Assembly: GCA_902604245.1 (NCBI GenBank)
Contig: CACKXQ010000005.1
Location: forward strand, 20,427 to 84,426
Direction of reading: 5' to 3'
Length of the DNA: 64,000 bases
From: an uncultured Pelagibacteraceae bacterium
GTDB taxonomy: Bacteria > Pseudomonadota > Alphaproteobacteria > Pelagibacterales > Pelagibacteraceae
The translations under genes and the position numbers were made by a program. The notes below the pieces were generated by a model. It ran no database searches and was not told the DNA's origin. It saw nothing but the letters and a program-made list of their open reading frames with translations. How positions within the stretch are numbered: the first letter of the stretch is position 1; every line of letters starts with the position of its first letter. Positions 1 through 10,884 of the stretch are shown in pieces.

Positions 1-210
1 AGTAGCAAGTATAACAAGATCAATATCGAAAATTTTATTATCTAGTTTCTTTAAAATAATTATATTTTTATTTATTTTTTTGATTTCTCTAATATTTTTT
101 TCTAATTTTTCGAAAACAAAAAAGTTTTTAGAAGTTTTTTTATTTATAGATGCTCTTAAAATTGAAGATCCAATTAATCCACAACCAACAATTAATATAT
201 TTTTAAACAT
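1..210 (-). CDS. tyrA: Prephenate/arogenate (cyclohexadienyl) dehydrogenase, 5' part only
   Basis: Only the first 70 codons lie in the window; the gene runs off the left edge. The visible N-terminus begins MFKNILIVGCGLIGSS, a Rossmann NAD(P)-binding strand and glycine loop in the form typical of the TyrA family, which oxidatively decarboxylates prephenate or arogenate in tyrosine synthesis. The start ATG (208-210) overlaps the last codons of the upstream hisC gene by 8 bp, so the two are co-transcribed. Pairing with an HisC-type aminotransferase supports an aromatic amino-acid role. Another NAD(P)-binding dehydrogenase is possible because the catalytic domain is not visible. Confidence 0.75.
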   Translation of the reverse strand, partial: MFKNILIVGCGLIGSSILRASINKKTSKNFFVFEKLEKNIREIKKINKNIIILKKLDNKIFDIDLVILAT

Positions 211-1288
211 TTTTAAAAATTTTTTTCATCTGTTTAATTAAAAGTATATTTTCTTTCACATTTCCAATTGTAAGCCTTAAACAATTTTTAATGCCATACG
301 AATTCATCTCTCTAAGAATAATTCCTGATTTTTCAAGATTTCTCTCAACAAAGCTTGCATTTAATTTACAACGTTTAAAATCTAAAAGAAAAAAATTTGG
401 TCCAATTTCATTTGTTTGAATACTATAAGAATTCATTATTTGTTTTATTTTTCTAGCCCAATCTAAATTATGTTTTACAGATTTTTTTATAAAATTTTTA
501 TCTTTAAGAGATTCAGCTGCACATTCCTGTGCTATCTTATTTACATTAAACGGTGGTTTAATTTTATATAAAGCATCTATAATTTTTTTACTTCCATAAC
601 CCCATCCAACTCTTAGAGATGCAAGACCATAAATTTTTGAAAAAGTTCTTAATATAAATACATTATTTTGATTTTTAAAAAGTTCCAGGCCTGATCTATA
701 ATCTTTATTTAACATATATTCAAAATATGCATCATCGACTACCAATAAAATTTTTTTATTTAATCGCTTCCTTAGGTCTAACAGTTGATTTTTAGAAATG
801 TATGTACCTGTAGGATTATTTGGATTAGCTATAAATACAATCTTAGTTCTTTTAGTTGTTTTTTTTATAATTTCATCATTTGATACTTTAAAATTTTTTT
901 CTTTAGAAAATATAACTTTTGCTCCTACTATTTTTGCATAAATTCTGTACATTAAAAAACTGTACTCTGGCACGACTACTTCATCTCCTTTGTTCAAAAA
1001 TAACTGACATAGCATTTGAATAATTTCGTCAGATCCAGATCCACAAATAATCTGATTTTTCTTGCAATTATATTTTTTTGAAATTGTGGAAGTTAATTCC
1101 TTAAATTTCCCATCCGGATACTTTGATATATTATTTTTGGATTTTATTATTGCTTTATTAGCATTTTTGCTCATGCCTAAAGCTGATTCATTAGCTGATA
1201 GTTTAATAATACTTTTTTTTTTATTTAAGAAGGATCTTCCAGGCTTGTAGGCCTCTAGGTTTAATTTTCTAAATAATGGAGTATTCAT
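203..1288 (-). CDS. hisC: Histidinol-phosphate/aromatic aminotransferase
   Basis: This 361-residue protein is a class I/II PLP-dependent aminotransferase of the HisC family. Visible marks are the NPNNPTGTY loop near residue 155, the VDDAYFEY segment, and FSKIYGLASLRVGWG with the PLP-binding lysine at about residue 218. HisC makes L-histidinol phosphate from imidazole-acetol phosphate, and many homologues also transaminate prephenate or aromatic keto acids. It overlaps tyrA by 8 bp, and no his genes are nearby, so an aromatic role is at least as likely as a histidine role. It is divergent from metX across a 182-bp spacer. The family call is firm; the substrate is inferred. Confidence 0.85.
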   Translation of the reverse strand: MNTPLFRKLNLEAYKPGRSFLNKKKSIIKLSANESALGMSKNANKAIIKSKNNISKYPDGKFKELTSTISKKYNCKKNQIICGSGSDEIIQMLCQLFLNKGDEVVVPEYSFLMYRIYAKIVGAKVIFSKEKNFKVSNDEIIKKTTKRTKIVFIANPNNPTGTYISKNQLLDLRKRLNKKILLVVDDAYFEYMLNKDYRSGLELFKNQNNVFILRTFSKIYGLASLRVGWGYGSKKIIDALYKIKPPFNVNKIAQECAAESLKDKNFIKKSVKHNLDWARKIKQIMNSYSIQTNEIGPNFFLLDFKRCKLNASFVERNLEKSGIILREMNSYGIKNCLRLTIGNVKENILLIKQMKKIFKNV

Positions 1289-1352
1289 GATGCTTAGTTT
1301 TACTAATAAATAGTCAGATAATTAAATAATACAATCAATAATTCTAAAAAAA

Positions 1353-1379
1353 TTGACATCTAAAAAGCTATCTTATAAA
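1353..1379 (+). promoter_or_regulatory. Candidate sigma-70 promoter for metX
   Basis: A perfect TTGACA (1353-1358) is followed after 15 bp by TATAAA (1374-1379). Transcription would start near 1386, exactly at the 5' edge of the SAM-II aptamer. The spacer is 2 bp shorter than ideal, but the match to the aptamer boundary supports the call. Confidence 0.55.
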
Positions 1380-1385
1380 AGCTTT

Positions 1386-1437
1386 TTGCGCTGATTTAAC
1401 TGAATTGCGAGCGCTTTAAAAAACCTGCTAAATAAGT
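1386..1437 (+). ncRNA. SAM-II riboswitch (metX leader)
   Basis: The segment has the H-type pseudoknot sequence of the SAM-II family. GCGC (1388-1391) pairs with GCGC (1411-1414), enclosing the conserved CUGAUUUAAC (1391-1400) and AUUGC stretches. An A-rich loop and the conserved GCUAAA (1428-1433) follow. This agrees closely with the metX SAM-II aptamer known from Sargasso Sea DNA. It lies 34 nt before metX, whose product leads into methionine synthesis, so SAM would repress the gene. Eight T residues (1437-1444) follow directly, and no good Shine-Dalgarno is visible before the metX ATG. Confidence 0.9.
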
Positions 1438-1470
1438 TTTTTTTCTCACAATTCATTTCAGCAAAATTTT

Positions 1471-2604
1471 ATGAGTAACTTGAATAAAATAAAAAGCATA
1501 CTTGTTGAGAAAACTCTTAAGCTTGATTGTGGAAAGGAAATATCAAACTTTCCATTAGCTTATGAGACCTATGGAAATCTTAATGCGAAGAAAGATAATG
1601 CTATTTTAATTTTTCATGCATTAACAGGTGATCAATATGCTTCAGGAATCAATCCAATCACAAAAAAAGACGGTTGGTGGAACTATGCAGTTGGTTCAGG
1701 TAAGTCATTCGATACTGATAAATTTTTTGTTATCTGTGCCAATGTCATTGGTGGATGTATGGGATCCTATGGACCAGGAACTATTGATCCCTTGACCAAT
1801 AAACCTATAGGTACAAATTTTCCTGTAATTACAATTAATGATATGGTTAACGCTCAATACAATCTATTAGATTATTTTAAAATTGAAAAATTATTTGCAG
1901 TTGCTGGCGGCTCTATGGGCGGAATGCAAGTTTTACAATTCGTATCAAATTTCCCGAATAAGGCTAGAGTGGCTTTACCAATTGCTTGCACGGCTAGTCA
2001 TTCAGCTCAAAATATTGCTTTTAATGAACTTGGAAGACAAGCAATAATGTCGGATAGCAATTGGAAAGAGGGATTGTATAATGAAAAATCAACAAATCCT
2101 GACAAGGGTTTAGCTGTTGCTAGGATGGCTGCTCATATAACATATTTATCAAAACAAGGTTTACAAGAAAAGTTTGGAAGAAATCTTCAAGAAAGATCCG
2201 ATTTAAAATTTGGATTTGATGCTGATTTTCAAATTGAGAGTTATTTGAGATATCAAGGTTCTGTGTTTGTAGATAGATTTGATGCAAATAGTTATTTGTA
2301 TATCACGAGAGCGATGGATTATTTTGATTTAACTAAACAATTTGGTGGAAACCTTTCCAAAGCATTTAAAGACACTAAAACCAAATTTTTTATCATTTCC
2401 TTTACTTCTGATTGGTTATACCCAACCTCTGAGAATAAAGATATTGTAATAGCACTTAATGCAATTGGTGCTGATGTGGGTTTTGTAGAAATTAGAACTG
2501 ATAAAGGTCATGATTCTTTTTTGTTAAATGTACCAGATTTTTTAAGCACTATTAAAAATTATTTAAACACAACATATTCTAATATTAATGAAAGTAGAAT
2601 TTAA
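1471..2604 (+). CDS. metX: Homoserine O-acetyltransferase
   Basis: The 377-residue protein is an alpha/beta-hydrolase-fold acyltransferase of the MetX family, normal in length. It activates homoserine with acetyl-CoA, the first dedicated step of methionine synthesis by direct sulfhydrylation. Visible features are NAILIFHALTGDQYASG near residue 45, the nucleophile elbow GGSMGGMQ with Ser148, and the C-terminal His in DKGHDSFLL. The upstream SAM-II riboswitch and the overlap with metW (17 bp) give the usual alphaproteobacterial metX-metW unit. The ATG at 1471 is the first in frame and fits the family start. A succinyl-transferring variant cannot be excluded from sequence alone. Confidence 0.95.
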   Translation: MSNLNKIKSILVEKTLKLDCGKEISNFPLAYETYGNLNAKKDNAILIFHALTGDQYASGINPITKKDGWWNYAVGSGKSFDTDKFFVICANVIGGCMGSYGPGTIDPLTNKPIGTNFPVITINDMVNAQYNLLDYFKIEKLFAVAGGSMGGMQVLQFVSNFPNKARVALPIACTASHSAQNIAFNELGRQAIMSDSNWKEGLYNEKSTNPDKGLAVARMAAHITYLSKQGLQEKFGRNLQERSDLKFGFDADFQIESYLRYQGSVFVDRFDANSYLYITRAMDYFDLTKQFGGNLSKAFKDTKTKFFIISFTSDWLYPTSENKDIVIALNAIGADVGFVEIRTDKGHDSFLLNVPDFLSTIKNYLNTTYSNINESRI

Positions 2605-3184
2605 AGTTATATCAAAGTTTATTGAGGAAAAATCAAGAGTCTTGGACGTTGGATGTGGTGATGGAATTTTAATGGAATATCTATCAAAAAATAAAGTGGT
2701 AAATGTTAGAGGACTTGAAATTTCTAAAGAAAAAGTAAAAAAATGTTTATCCAAAGGTTTAGCTGTTATTGAAGGCAATGCTGAGAATGATTTAAAGCAA
2801 TTTCCAGATTTATCATTTGATTATGTAATATTAAGTCAAACGCTCCAAGCATTTATGAGTCCAGAGAAAGTAATTGAAAATTTATTACGAGTAGGAAAAA
2901 AGGTAATTGTTACAATTCCAAATTTTGGACATTGGAAAGTTAGACTAGATTTGCTATTTAAAGGAGAAATGCCAGTTACAAAGAATTTACCTTATCAATG
3001 GTATAATACTCCCAACCTACACATGTGTACAATTCAAGACTTTTATAATTTTTGTAACAACAAAAGTATAAATATTTATAAAACAATTTCTTTAAATGGA
3101 GAGAAAATTTCACATATTACAACTTCAAATTTAAAATATAAGAACCTAATATCTGAATTGGGTATTTTTTTATTAGAAAAATAA
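2588..3184 (+). CDS. metW: Methionine biosynthesis protein MetW (SAM-methyltransferase fold)
   Basis: The 198-residue protein carries the class I methyltransferase motif VLDVGCGDGILMEYL near residue 18, an ENDLKQFPDLSFDYVILSQTLQ segment, and the MetW signature NFGHWKVRLDLLFKGEMPVT followed by PYQWYNTPNLHMCTI. MetW partners MetX in alphaproteobacteria and beyond and is needed for full methionine synthesis, though its chemistry is not settled. It starts inside the 3' end of metX (17-bp overlap) and ends 2 bp before gloB, so all three genes appear to share the riboswitch-controlled transcript. Confidence 0.9.
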   Translation: MKVEFKVISKFIEEKSRVLDVGCGDGILMEYLSKNKVVNVRGLEISKEKVKKCLSKGLAVIEGNAENDLKQFPDLSFDYVILSQTLQAFMSPEKVIENLLRVGKKVIVTIPNFGHWKVRLDLLFKGEMPVTKNLPYQWYNTPNLHMCTIQDFYNFCNNKSINIYKTISLNGEKISHITTSNLKYKNLISELGIFLLEK

Positions 3185-3186
3185 AA

Positions 3187-3906
3187 ATGAAAATAGAAAT
3201 TATAAAATGTTTAGAAGATAATTTTTCATATTTATTAATTGATGAATTAACAAAATCAACTATTGTAATAGATCCTAGTGAAGCAGAGCCTATTATAAAA
3301 AAAATTGAAAGTCTTAATCTAAAATTAAAATTCATAATGAATACTCACCATCATTATGATCATGTAGGAGGTAATAAAGAGCTAAAGAAATTATATAATG
3401 CTAAGGTTATAGGTTTTGGTGAAGATAAACATAGGATACCTGAAATAGATATATCTTTAAAAAATGATGAAATTTGGAAAGAGGGTATATTTGAAGCAAA
3501 AGTTTTTCATATCCCAGGACATACTTTAGGACATATATGTTTTTACTTTTTTAAAGAAAATGCATTATTTTCTGGAGATACATTATTTTCATTAGGTTGT
3601 GGAAGAGTGTTTGAGGGTACTCACGAACAGATGTTTAATTCTTTGCAATTGTTAAAGAATTTACCAGTTGAGACAGAAATTTATTGTGGGCATGAATATA
3701 CATTAAAAAATTCAGATTTTTGTTTAAAGCATGATCCAGAAAATAAAGCTTTAATTTCGAAAATTAAGTTTATAAAAAATCAACTGGCTAAAGGTCAGCC
3801 AACCATTCCATCGACACTTGAAGAGGAGCTACAAACTAATATTTTTTTAAGATCAAAAAACATTGAAAACTTTTCAAAATTGAGAGATTTAAAGGATAAT
3901 TTCTAG
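3187..3906 (+). CDS. gloB: Hydroxyacylglutathione hydrolase (glyoxalase II)
   Basis: The 239-residue protein is a metallo-beta-lactamase-fold hydrolase. It shows the binuclear metal motif THHHYDHVGG (His54, His56, Asp58, His59), the second metal His in IPGHTLGHI, SGDTLFSLGCGRVFEGT and YCGHEYTLKN, all diagnostic for glyoxalase II. It hydrolyses S-lactoylglutathione to lactate and glutathione, completing methylglyoxal detoxification. The C-terminal substrate-binding helices are present, including FLRSKNIE near residue 220. It starts 2 bp after metW; any functional link to methionine synthesis is only positional. Confidence 0.92.
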   Translation: MKIEIIKCLEDNFSYLLIDELTKSTIVIDPSEAEPIIKKIESLNLKLKFIMNTHHHYDHVGGNKELKKLYNAKVIGFGEDKHRIPEIDISLKNDEIWKEGIFEAKVFHIPGHTLGHICFYFFKENALFSGDTLFSLGCGRVFEGTHEQMFNSLQLLKNLPVETEIYCGHEYTLKNSDFCLKHDPENKALISKIKFIKNQLAKGQPTIPSTLEEELQTNIFLRSKNIENFSKLRDLKDNF

Positions 3907-3916
3907 CTTATTCAGC

Positions 3917-3944
3917 TTGACTAAAATAAGGCCCTGACTATATT
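3917..3944 (+). promoter_or_regulatory. Sigma-70 promoter for rplU-rpmA-obgE
   Basis: TTGACT (3917-3922) and TATATT (3939-3944) are separated by 16 bp in the 65-bp gap after gloB. Transcription would start near 3951, leaving a leader of about 20 nt. AGGA (3962-3965) sits 6 nt before the rplU ATG and serves as the ribosome binding site. Confidence 0.65.
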
Positions 3945-3971
3945 GCTGATAATTAAAAATTAGGATCGTTA

Positions 3972-4382
3972 ATGTCATACGCAGTAATACAAACAGGTGG
4001 AAAACAGTACAAAGTCTCAGCTGGTGAAATAATAAAAGTAGAAAAATTAGCTGAGTCAGATCCAGCCACTAAAGTGGAATTTAATGAAATTTTAGCTTAT
4101 GGCGATGATAAGAGCATTGAATTAGGAGCACCAACTGTAGATGGTGCAAAAGTTGAAGCTGAACTATTAAAAAATGGCAAAGAAAGAACTGTTCTAATTT
4201 TTAAAAAAAGAAGAAGAAAAAATTCAAGACGTAAAAACGGACACAGACAACAGTATTCACTAATAAGAATTAACAAAATTTTTTCTAAAGATGGTAAAGT
4301 TTTATCAGAGGCTGAAAAGATGAAAAAAAGTGAAGTTGTGGTTAAAGAAGCTAAGGAAGAAAAAACTGAGGCTTCAAAATAA
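3972..4382 (+). CDS. rplU: 50S ribosomal protein bL21 with charged tail
   Basis: bL21 binds 23S rRNA in the large subunit. The protein starts MSYAVIQTGGKQYKV and contains the KRRRKNSRRKNGHRQQYSLIRI segment near residue 78, both family hallmarks. At 136 residues it is longer than the usual 100-105, because of a Lys/Glu-rich C-terminal tail of about 30 residues ending EAKEEKTEASK. The gene is followed 11 bp later by rpmA and then obgE, a conserved trio. The tail resembles in character, not in exact repeat, those on bL19 and bS16 in this window. Confidence 0.95.
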   Translation: MSYAVIQTGGKQYKVSAGEIIKVEKLAESDPATKVEFNEILAYGDDKSIELGAPTVDGAKVEAELLKNGKERTVLIFKKRRRKNSRRKNGHRQQYSLIRINKIFSKDGKVLSEAEKMKKSEVVVKEAKEEKTEASK

Positions 4383-4393
4383 ATAGGTAATTT

Positions 4394-4648
4394 ATGGCAA
4401 CAAAAAAAGCAGGTGGATCATCAAGAAATGGAAGAGATAGTGCGGGCCGTAGACTGGGTGTGAAAAAATATGGTGGTGAATTAGTCATACCTGGAAATAT
4501 TATTGTCAGACAAAGAGGCACTAAAATTTTTCCTGGAGAAAATGTTGGAATGGGTAAAGACCATTCAATTTTTTCTGTTGTTAAAGGAAAAGTAGTTTTT
4601 AAAAAAAGCAAATCAGACAGAACTTACGTATCAGTAAAGCCTAATTAG
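4394..4648 (+). CDS. rpmA: 50S ribosomal protein bL27
   Basis: The 84-residue protein starts [20 protein letters not shown] and contains [13 protein letters not shown], the standard bL27 sequence. bL27 reaches towards the peptidyl transferase centre with its N-terminal arm. There is no N-terminal cleavage extension of the Firmicutes type. It sits between rplU and obgE on the same strand with short spacers, so it shares their promoter at 3917-3944. Confidence 0.97.
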   Translation: MATKKAGGSSRNGRDSAGRRLGVKKYGGELVIPGNIIVRQRGTKIFPGENVGMGKDHSIFSVVKGKVVFKKSKSDRTYVSVKPN

Positions 4649-4663
4649 TAGACAGCTAATTAA

Positions 4664-6754
<2,091 letters not shown>

Positions 6755-6758
<4 letters not shown>

Positions 6759-8002
6759 GAAAAAACTTAGAAAAAATTGGTACAAATGCGAAAATCGCTT
6801 TTCAAAACAAAATAAGTAATAAAAAAAAAAATAAAGTATTAAATTATTACATTCAACTTATTAAAAAAAACCAAAATAAAATTTTAGTTGAAAACACAAA
6901 AGATATAAAAATAGCTAAATCTAAAAAACTTAAAGAAAATTTAATTAAAAGACTTGCTCTTAATAATGACAAAATAGGCTCAATTATTAAATCAATTGAA
7001 ACTATTGCAAAATTTAAGGATCCAGTGGATGTTGACATAGAAACCTGGAAAAGACCAAACGGTTTAAAACTAAAAAAAGTATCAATTCCGATAGGTATTA
7101 TTGGTGTAATTTATGAAAGTAGACCAAATGTTACTTCGGATGTATCTACACTTTGTTTTAAATCTGGGAACTGCGTAATATTAAGAGGAGGATCAGAGGC
7201 TTTCTTTAGTAATAAAATTTTAGCTAATCTTTTTAGAAAATCATTAGAAAAATACAAAATAAACAAAAATTTTGTTCAGTTTATAGAGAATAAAAATAGA
7301 AAATTGGTCGACTACATGCTGTCAAAAATGTCAAAATATATAGACGTTATTATTCCAAGAGGTGGAAAAAGTCTTGTAAAAAAAGTTCAAGATTTATCCT
7401 CTGTTCCTGTAATTGGACACCTTGAAGGTATGTGTCATACTTATATCGATAAAGATGCAAATCTTTCAATGGCAAAAAAAATATTAATCAATGCTAAATT
7501 GCGTAATACTAGTATTTGTGGAGCTACCGAGACACTTTTAATACATAAAAATAAATCTAAAAATGTAGATGAGATATTAAGTGAACTCACAAAGAGAGGT
7601 TGTTCTATATATGCTGATAGAAATATTTCTAAATTGTTCAACGGAAATTCAAGATTAGCAAATAATAAAACATGGTCGAAGGAACATTTATCTGCAAAAA
7701 TTTCTGTAAAACTAGTAAATAATATTAATGACGCAGTAAATCATATTAATAAATATGGAACAATGCATACTGACGCGATAATTACTAATAATAAAATTTC
7801 CGCAAAATTTTTTATAAAAAATATTAAAAGTTCGATCGCTATTCACAATTCTTCAACACAGTATGCTGATGGAGGAGAATTTGGTTTTGGAGGTGAAGTT
7901 GGAATTTCAACAAATAAACTTCCACCAAGAGGTCCTGTTGGACTAAACCAGCTAGTTAGTTACAAATATGAGATATATGGATCTGGACAAACAAGGAAAT
8001 AA
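6755..8002 (+). CDS. proA: Gamma-glutamyl phosphate reductase
   Basis: ProA reduces gamma-glutamyl phosphate to glutamate semialdehyde with NADPH, the second step of proline synthesis. The 415-residue protein belongs to the aldehyde dehydrogenase superfamily. Visible segments are GVIYESRPNVT near residue 117, the IPRGGKSLVKKVQ region, the catalytic cysteine Cys255 in NTSICGATETLL, and the terminal family motif EFGFGGEVGISTNKLPPRGPVGL. It begins with an ATGA overlap on proB, so the two enzymes are translationally coupled, in keeping with direct hand-over of an unstable intermediate. Confidence 0.95.
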
Positions 8003-8513
8003 AAAAAAAATTGGTATTCTTGGAGGCACCTTTGATCCAGCACATAAAGGACATTTAAGTATCTCTAAAGAAGCAAAAAAAAGATACGATATTGATAAGA
8101 TTATTTGGGCGGTTACCAAAAAAAATCCATTTAAAGAGAAAAGTAGTTTAAGTTTAGATAAAAGAATTGATTTTGCAAAAAAAATTGCTCAAAAAAATTC
8201 GTTTATAAAAGTAAAATATTTTGAGGATAAAATTAAATCGAATAGAACAATTGACTTGATAAAGTATATTAAAAAAAAAAATAAAAAGACTGATATTTAT
8301 TTCATAATGGGAGCAGATAGTTTGATTAATTTTCATAAATGGAAAAATTCTGATTTAATTTCATCTCTTTGTAACATTCTAGTATTTGATAGAGACAGAT
8401 ATAAGGCCAAATCATTAAGTTCTAGAAGCTTTATAAAGTATAGTAAGAAAAGCTTAAAATTTATTAAATTTAATAAGGTCAATATTTCATCTTCTAAATT
8501 AAGAAAAATTTGA
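7968..8513 (+). CDS. nadD: Nicotinate-nucleotide adenylyltransferase
   Basis: NadD makes deamido-NAD from nicotinate mononucleotide and ATP. The protein (181 residues) has the nucleotidyltransferase signature ILGGTFDPAHKGHL near residue 18, FIMGADSLINFHKWKN near residue 110, and the C-terminal ISSSKLRKI, where family members usually have S-S-T/S-x-[IL]R. It overlaps the end of proA by up to 35 bp. A second ATG at 7977 is an equally good start, since a GAG lies 5 nt before it. The protein is slightly short at the C-terminus, normal for SAR11-like compact genes. It pairs with rsfS, as in many bacteria. Confidence 0.88.
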   Translation: MRYMDLDKQGNKKKIGILGGTFDPAHKGHLSISKEAKKRYDIDKIIWAVTKKNPFKEKSSLSLDKRIDFAKKIAQKNSFIKVKYFEDKIKSNRTIDLIKYIKKKNKKTDIYFIMGADSLINFHKWKNSDLISSLCNILVFDRDRYKAKSLSSRSFIKYSKKSLKFIKFNKVNISSSKLRKI

Positions 8514-8530
8514 TACTCTTTTAATAATTA

Positions 8531-8881
8531 ATGGACAAAATCTCTTCTCTTCACAAAGATGTGGTAAATCTCTTAGATGCAAATAAAGCCCTAGATATTG
8601 TTTCAATAGATTTAGATGGAAAATCATCAATAGCGGATCAAATGATAATCGCTAGTGGAACGTCTTCAAGACATATCCAAGCTTTATCAGAGCAAGTATA
8701 TGAATATTTGAAAAAAAATGGTGTAAGCAATTGTAAAATTGAGGGAAGAGAAAGTAGTGATTGGAAACTTGTAGATGGAATAGATCTTATTATTCATATT
8801 TTCAATCCTGAAAAAAGAAAATTTTATGAGCTAGAAAAAATATGGTCTGAATTAATTCCTAAAGAAAAAGTAATTATATGA
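8531..8881 (+). CDS. rsfS: Ribosomal silencing factor RsfS
   Basis: The 116-residue protein has the full RsfS core: ALDIVSIDLDGKSSIADQMIIASG, then IEGRESSDWKLVDGIDLIIHIF near residue 75 and a FYELEKIWS helix. RsfS binds uL14 on the large subunit and blocks subunit joining in starvation. It follows nadD by 17 bp. In many bacteria rlmH comes next, but here ctpA starts inside the rsfS stop (ATGA overlap), so rlmH is absent from this spot. Confidence 0.93.
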   Translation: MDKISSLHKDVVNLLDANKALDIVSIDLDGKSSIADQMIIASGTSSRHIQALSEQVYEYLKKNGVSNCKIEGRESSDWKLVDGIDLIIHIFNPEKRKFYELEKIWSELIPKEKVII

Positions 8882-10023
8882 TGAAAAAATTTAAAACATA
8901 TTTTTTATCATTATTTATTTTTTTTTTCATAACTAGTATTGTTAGCGCATCAGAAGAGAATGATATTTATAAAAAAATAGATGTTTTTTCAGAAGTCTTA
9001 GATAAAATTAATAAAGAATTTGTTGATGATGTGAACCAAAGTGATGCAATGGATGCTGCAATAAATGGTGTTCTTCAATCCTTAGATCCATATTCTGCTT
9101 ATATGTCACCAGAATCTTATCAAAGTATGCAAACAGAAACGAGTGGAGAATTTGGAGGACTGGGAATTGAAGTGAGCATGGAAGCTGGGGTAATAAAAGT
9201 AATAACGCCTATGGACGATTCACCTGCGGCTGAAGCAGGAGTTAAAGCTGGTGATTATATAGTAAGAATTAATGATATTCAGGTTCAAGGTAAATCTTTA
9301 AGTGAAGCAGTTGATATCATGAGGGGTCCTGTTGGATCAGATATTGAAATAACAGTTAGAAGAAGGGGTGAAAGAAAGGCATTAGTTTTTAATATAACTA
9401 GAGAAAAAATTAAAGTTTCATCAGTAAAATCTGAGATATTAGATAATAAAACTGGTTATTTAAGACTTACCTCTTTTAATGAAAATAGTAGTGGTCAAAT
9501 TAGTGATAAGATTAAAGAGTTTAAAAAAAATAAAAATGTTAAAAATTATATTTTAGATTTGAGAAATAATCCTGGTGGACTACTTTCACAGGCAATTAAA
9601 ATTACAGATTTCTTTATAGATAGTGGAGAAATTGTTTCAACGAAAAGTAAAAGAAAATACGAAAGTAGGAAATTCTTTGCAAGAAAAGGTGATATAATAA
9701 ATGGCAATACAATTGTTGTCTTAATAAATTATGGTTCAGCATCTGCATCTGAAATTGTGGCAGGGGCCCTAAAAGATCACAAAAGAGCAATAATAATTGG
9801 AGAAAATAGCTATGGTAAAGGCTCTGTACAATCAATCATTCCTCTCAAAAATAAAGGTGCAATAAGATTGACTGTATCTAAATATTATCTTCCATCAGGG
9901 AAATCTATATCAGAAATAGGTGTCTCGCCTGATATTGAGGTAGCTGAAGGATCTGATGACTTTAGGTTTAATACTGATACAGACAATCAACTTCAATTCG
10001 CTCTAGAGCTTTTAAACGGCTAA
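8878..10023 (+). CDS. ctpA: Carboxy-terminal processing protease (S41)
   Basis: This 381-residue periplasmic serine protease has an N-terminal signal segment (about residues 5-23, ending IVSASA), a linker helix, and a PDZ domain around residues 85-170 with FGGLGIEV and the AAEAGVKAGDYI loop. The S41 catalytic core carries the Ser/Lys dyad: Ser289 in GSASASE and Lys314 in SYGKGSVQ. The 25-residue spacing equals that of E. coli Prc. Such enzymes trim exported or cell-wall proteins from the C-terminus. Two ATG codons stand together at 8878 and 8881; the first overlaps the rsfS stop. Confidence 0.93.
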   Translation: MMKKFKTYFLSLFIFFFITSIVSASEENDIYKKIDVFSEVLDKINKEFVDDVNQSDAMDAAINGVLQSLDPYSAYMSPESYQSMQTETSGEFGGLGIEVSMEAGVIKVITPMDDSPAAEAGVKAGDYIVRINDIQVQGKSLSEAVDIMRGPVGSDIEITVRRRGERKALVFNITREKIKVSSVKSEILDNKTGYLRLTSFNENSSGQISDKIKEFKKNKNVKNYILDLRNNPGGLLSQAIKITDFFIDSGEIVSTKSKRKYESRKFFARKGDIINGNTIVVLINYGSASASEIVAGALKDHKRAIIIGENSYGKGSVQSIIPLKNKGAIRLTVSKYYLPSGKSISEIGVSPDIEVAEGSDDFRFNTDTDNQLQFALELLNG

Positions 10024-10024
10024 A

Positions 10025-10504
10025 ATGAAAGATAAATATAAAAATTTACCACTTAGAAGTGGTGTAGGGATAGTTGTTTTAAATAAAGAAAATAAAATTT
10101 TTGTTGCAAAAAGAATAGATAATAAAAAAAACTTTTGGCAAATGCCACAAGGTGGGGTTGATAAGGGCGAAGACTTTTATAAGGCTGCAATTAGAGAATT
10201 AAAAGAAGAAACTAGTATTAAATCAGTAAGTTTAATTAAAAAAATTGATGGCTTACTTACCTACCACTTGCCAAATGAATTATTAGGAATTATTTGGAAA
10301 GGTAAATTTAAAGGTCAAAAACAACAATGGTATATAATGAGATTTAATGGTGAAGAAAAAGAAATTAATATTAATACAAAACATCCAGAATTTCTTGAAT
10401 GGAGATGGGTAGATCCAGATAAAATTACTGAACTTGTGGTAGAATTTAAACTACATGTATACGAAAAAATTCAAGAAGAAGTAAAAAAAATTTTAGTTAA
10501 TTGA
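10025..10504 (+). CDS. rppH: RNA pyrophosphohydrolase (Nudix)
   Basis: RppH removes pyrophosphate from the 5' end of triphosphorylated RNA, opening it to decay. The 159-residue protein shows LPLRSGVGIVVLNKENKIFVAKR, the Nudix box starting GGVDKGEDFYKAAIRELKEE (residues 43-62), and KGQKQQWYIMRF, a stretch typical of RppH and of plant-type Ap4A hydrolases. It follows ctpA by 1 bp. Its 3' end overlaps the convergent atpC by 12 bp, so the two operons terminate within each other's coding DNA. Ap4A hydrolase activity is a possible alternative. Confidence 0.9.
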   Translation: MKDKYKNLPLRSGVGIVVLNKENKIFVAKRIDNKKNFWQMPQGGVDKGEDFYKAAIRELKEETSIKSVSLIKKIDGLLTYHLPNELLGIIWKGKFKGQKQQWYIMRFNGEEKEININTKHPEFLEWRWVDPDKITELVVEFKLHVYEKIQEEVKKILVN

Positions 10505-10884
10505 TTTTAATACTTCAAGTTTTTGATCAAGCAAATATTTTTCCTGATCATTTATATCAGACTTATTAAGTTCTTCCTCAGCAGATTTCTGGATTTCTGA
10601 AATTTTTTCTTTATCAATGTCTTTTAAATTTAAAATAAGACTAGTAAGTATAGAAAGATTATTATCTTTAAATTCAATTATTCCATCATTTACATAAAAA
10701 CTTTCCTCGCCTGACTTTGAAAATATTTTAATTATTCCTGGTTTTAAAAAAGAAATAATAGAAATATGATCTTTTAAAATCCCTATCTCACCTTCAAATG
10801 CAGGAACAACTACCTCTGTGACATCATTTTTTGATAAAAACGATTTTTCAGGGTTTACTATTTCCATAGAATATTCTTCACTCA

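Noticed and set aside
1438..1470. A second, SAM-V aptamer in tandem after SAM-II
   Set aside because: Only 33 nt remain before the metX start and no second pseudoknot can be drawn, so there is no room for it.
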